Both the position numbers and the translations under genes were made by a program. Below are positions 5,836 through 6,970 of a DNA stretch of 6,970 nt, piece by piece. The first letter of the stretch is position 1. Every line of letters begins with the position of its first letter. Origin of the DNA: an uncultured Tabrizicola sp. Lineage in GTDB: Bacteria; Pseudomonadota; Alphaproteobacteria; Rhodobacterales; Rhodobacteraceae. Where the stretch lies: the NCBI GenBank assembly GCA_937858255.1, contig CALLZQ010000257.1, positions 1 to 6,970 on the forward strand, in the 5' to 3' direction. The notes beneath the pieces were generated by a model, which did not search any database, was not told where the DNA came from, and saw only the letters and a program-made list of their open reading frames with translations.

Positions 5836-6501
5836 ATGCGGTTCCTGCTGGTTGAGGACAATGCCGAGCTTTCGGCCTCGGTGGCGGCACGGCTGTCGCT
5901 GGATGGGCATGCCGTTGACCGGGCGGGATCCTTGGCCGAGGCCGAGGATTGTCTGGCCGCCGCCAGCTATGACCTGATCCTCTTGGACATCATGCTGCCC
6001 GATGGCGACGGGCGCAGCTTTCTGGCGCGGCACCGGCGGGCGGAACGGGAAACCCCGGTGATCGTGATGACGGCGCGTTCGGCGGTCAGCGACCGGGTGG
6101 ATGCGCTGGATACCGGGGCCGATGATTACATCACCAAGCCCTTTGACTTTACCGAGCTGGAGGCACGCTGCCGGGCGGTGTTGCGGCGGCGGGGCGGGGC
6201 GGCGCAGACCCAGCGCAGCTTTGCCGATGTGGTGTTTGATCCCCTGGCAGCCGTGGTCACGGTCGCGGGTGAGTCGCGTGATCTGCGCTCGCGCGAGGTG
6301 CGGCTGATGGAGATCTTTTTGGCCGCGCAGGGGCGTATCCTGTCCAAGGAACATCTGGTGGACCGGCTGTTTTCCTTTTCCGAGGCGGTCAGCGACAATG
6401 CGATCGAGGTCTATGTCGGGCGGCTGCGCAAGAAACTGGCCGGCAGCCGCGCGCGGATCGAGACGGTGCGGGGCCTTGGCTACCGCCTGACCGAGGGTTA
6501 G
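5836..6501 (+). CDS. tctD: OmpR/PhoB-family response regulator, TctD-like
   Basis: This is a 221-residue cytoplasmic transcription factor. The receiver domain covers about residues 1-115, with the acidic pocket E7/D8, phosphoacceptor D51 in LILLDIMLPDGDG, switch T79 in VIVMTARS and the invariant K101 in DYITKPFDF; all key residues are present. The C-terminal winged-helix domain (about 125-220) shows LRSREVRLMEIF, RILSKEHLVDRLF, the recognition-helix region VSDNAIEVYVGRLRKKL and the final wing ETVRGLGYRLTEG, typical of OmpR/PhoB. The start is ATG 5836. The gene is divergent from tctC and 3 nt upstream of a TctE-like kinase gene, exactly the context of TctD, which activates tricarboxylate transport genes in enterobacteria. 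The family call is sure; TctD orthology rests on context. It most likely binds the direct-repeat element in the 151-bp gap. Confidence 0.95.
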   Translation: MRFLLVEDNAELSASVAARLSLDGHAVDRAGSLAEAEDCLAAASYDLILLDIMLPDGDGRSFLARHRRAERETPVIVMTARSAVSDRVDALDTGADDYITKPFDFTELEARCRAVLRRRGGAAQTQRSFADVVFDPLAAVVTVAGESRDLRSREVRLMEIFLAAQGRILSKEHLVDRLFSFSEAVSDNAIEVYVGRLRKKLAGSRARIETVRGLGYRLTEG

Positions 6502-6504
6502 GGC

Positions 6505-6970
6505 ATGGCGCTGTCGCTGCGTCGGCGGCTGGTCTGGCAGTTGATGGCCCTGTCGGCGGTGCTGGCGGTGGGGCTGTATCTGGCCGTCAGAATCGGGGCG
6601 GAACAGGCCTCACAGGCGACGCTGGACGCGGTGCTGGGCGCGGCGGCGCAGGGCCTTGCCGAAGAGATGCGCAGCGTTGAGGGCGGGGTTGAGATCGACT
6701 TGCCTCCCGGCACCTTTTCCATGCTGGCCGCGATGGGGGAAGAACGGATTTTCTACCGCGTCGATGTGGGGGGGCAGACGGTGACGGGCTATGAGGATCT
6801 GCCGCTGCCCGGCACCTTGCCCTCGGCACTGGCGCCGGTTTTCTACACTGTGCCGTTCCGCGCGGCGCAGGTGCGGGTGGCCGCCGTTGCCCGCTCGATC
6901 CGGGTTGAGGGGCGGGCGGAAAAGGTGCTGGTGCTCTTGGGTCAGACGCGCGAGGGGCAAGAGGCGATTG
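6505..6970 (+). CDS. tctE: Partial sensor histidine kinase, TctE-like N-terminal sensor region
   Basis: Only the first 155 codons are present; HAMP, dimerisation/His and ATPase domains lie beyond the window. The protein starts MALSLRRRLVWQL, a positively charged N-terminus followed by one membrane helix (about residues 10-29), then a periplasmic region. This region carries blocks seen in the 2CSK_N sensor domain of TctE-type kinases: FYRVDVGGQTVTGYEDLPLP (about 83-102), LAPVFYTVPFR (109-119) and VLVLLGQTREGQEA (141-154). The second membrane helix is expected just after the visible end. The ATG at 6505 is 3 nt after the regulator stop, with a GAGGG ribosome site inside the last regulator codons, so the two genes are co-transcribed and probably coupled. 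It likely senses the extracellular carboxylate and phosphorylates the upstream regulator. Confidence 0.9.
   Translation, partial: MALSLRRRLVWQLMALSAVLAVGLYLAVRIGAEQASQATLDAVLGAAAQGLAEEMRSVEGGVEIDLPPGTFSMLAAMGEERIFYRVDVGGQTVTGYEDLPLPGTLPSALAPVFYTVPFRAAQVRVAAVARSIRVEGRAEKVLVLLGQTREGQEAI

Noticed and set aside
5767..6354. 195-codon minus-strand open frame opposite the response regulator
   Set aside because: The plus strand has every conserved response-regulator residue; the antisense product is low-complexity Pro/Arg/His/Gln sequence without motifs.

Overview
The window reads as a chromosomal carboxylate-uptake and catabolism locus from a GC-rich alphaproteobacterium. The strong G/C third-position bias, the GC-rich intergenic DNA and the combination of families suggest Rhodobacterales (Paracoccus/Rhodobacter/Roseobacter-like), but no phylogenetic marker is present, so this is inference.

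Layout: positions 1-139 hold the 3' end of a plus-strand gene whose last recognisable residues look like an enoyl-CoA hydratase C-terminus. It converges on, and apparently overlaps, the minus-strand operon. From 5684 down to 52 lies one tightly packed minus-strand operon of six genes, in transcription order: tctC (periplasmic solute-binding protein), tctB (small membrane subunit), tctA (large membrane subunit), an AtuA-family (DUF1446) protein, a DUF4387 protein, and an AbrB-duplication membrane protein. Junctions are TAATG, 12 nt, 11 nt, ATGA and a likely TTGA overlap, so translational coupling through most of the operon is plausible. From 5836 a divergent plus-strand pair encodes an OmpR/PhoB-type response regulator (TctD-like) and a sensor kinase with a 2CSK_N-type sensor region (TctE-like); the kinase is cut by the window end.

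The 151-bp divergent gap (5685-5835) is the only real intergenic region. It carries a Pho-box-like element that is also a perfect TGACA-N6-TGTCA palindrome, three copies of AAAGCTG, a possible -35 for tctC, and a compact hairpin upstream of tctC.

Working model (inference): the two-component system senses an extracellular carboxylate and switches on tctCBA. TctC captures the substrate, TctAB imports it, and the AtuA-like/DUF4387 pair, whose biochemistry is not established, acts on the imported compound or its CoA derivative. The AbrB-type membrane protein may be an accessory transporter. Classical tct loci lack the last three genes, so their linkage here is the most interesting aspect. I see no mobile element, CRISPR array, tRNA or rRNA, and no gene-free stretch longer than 300 bases.
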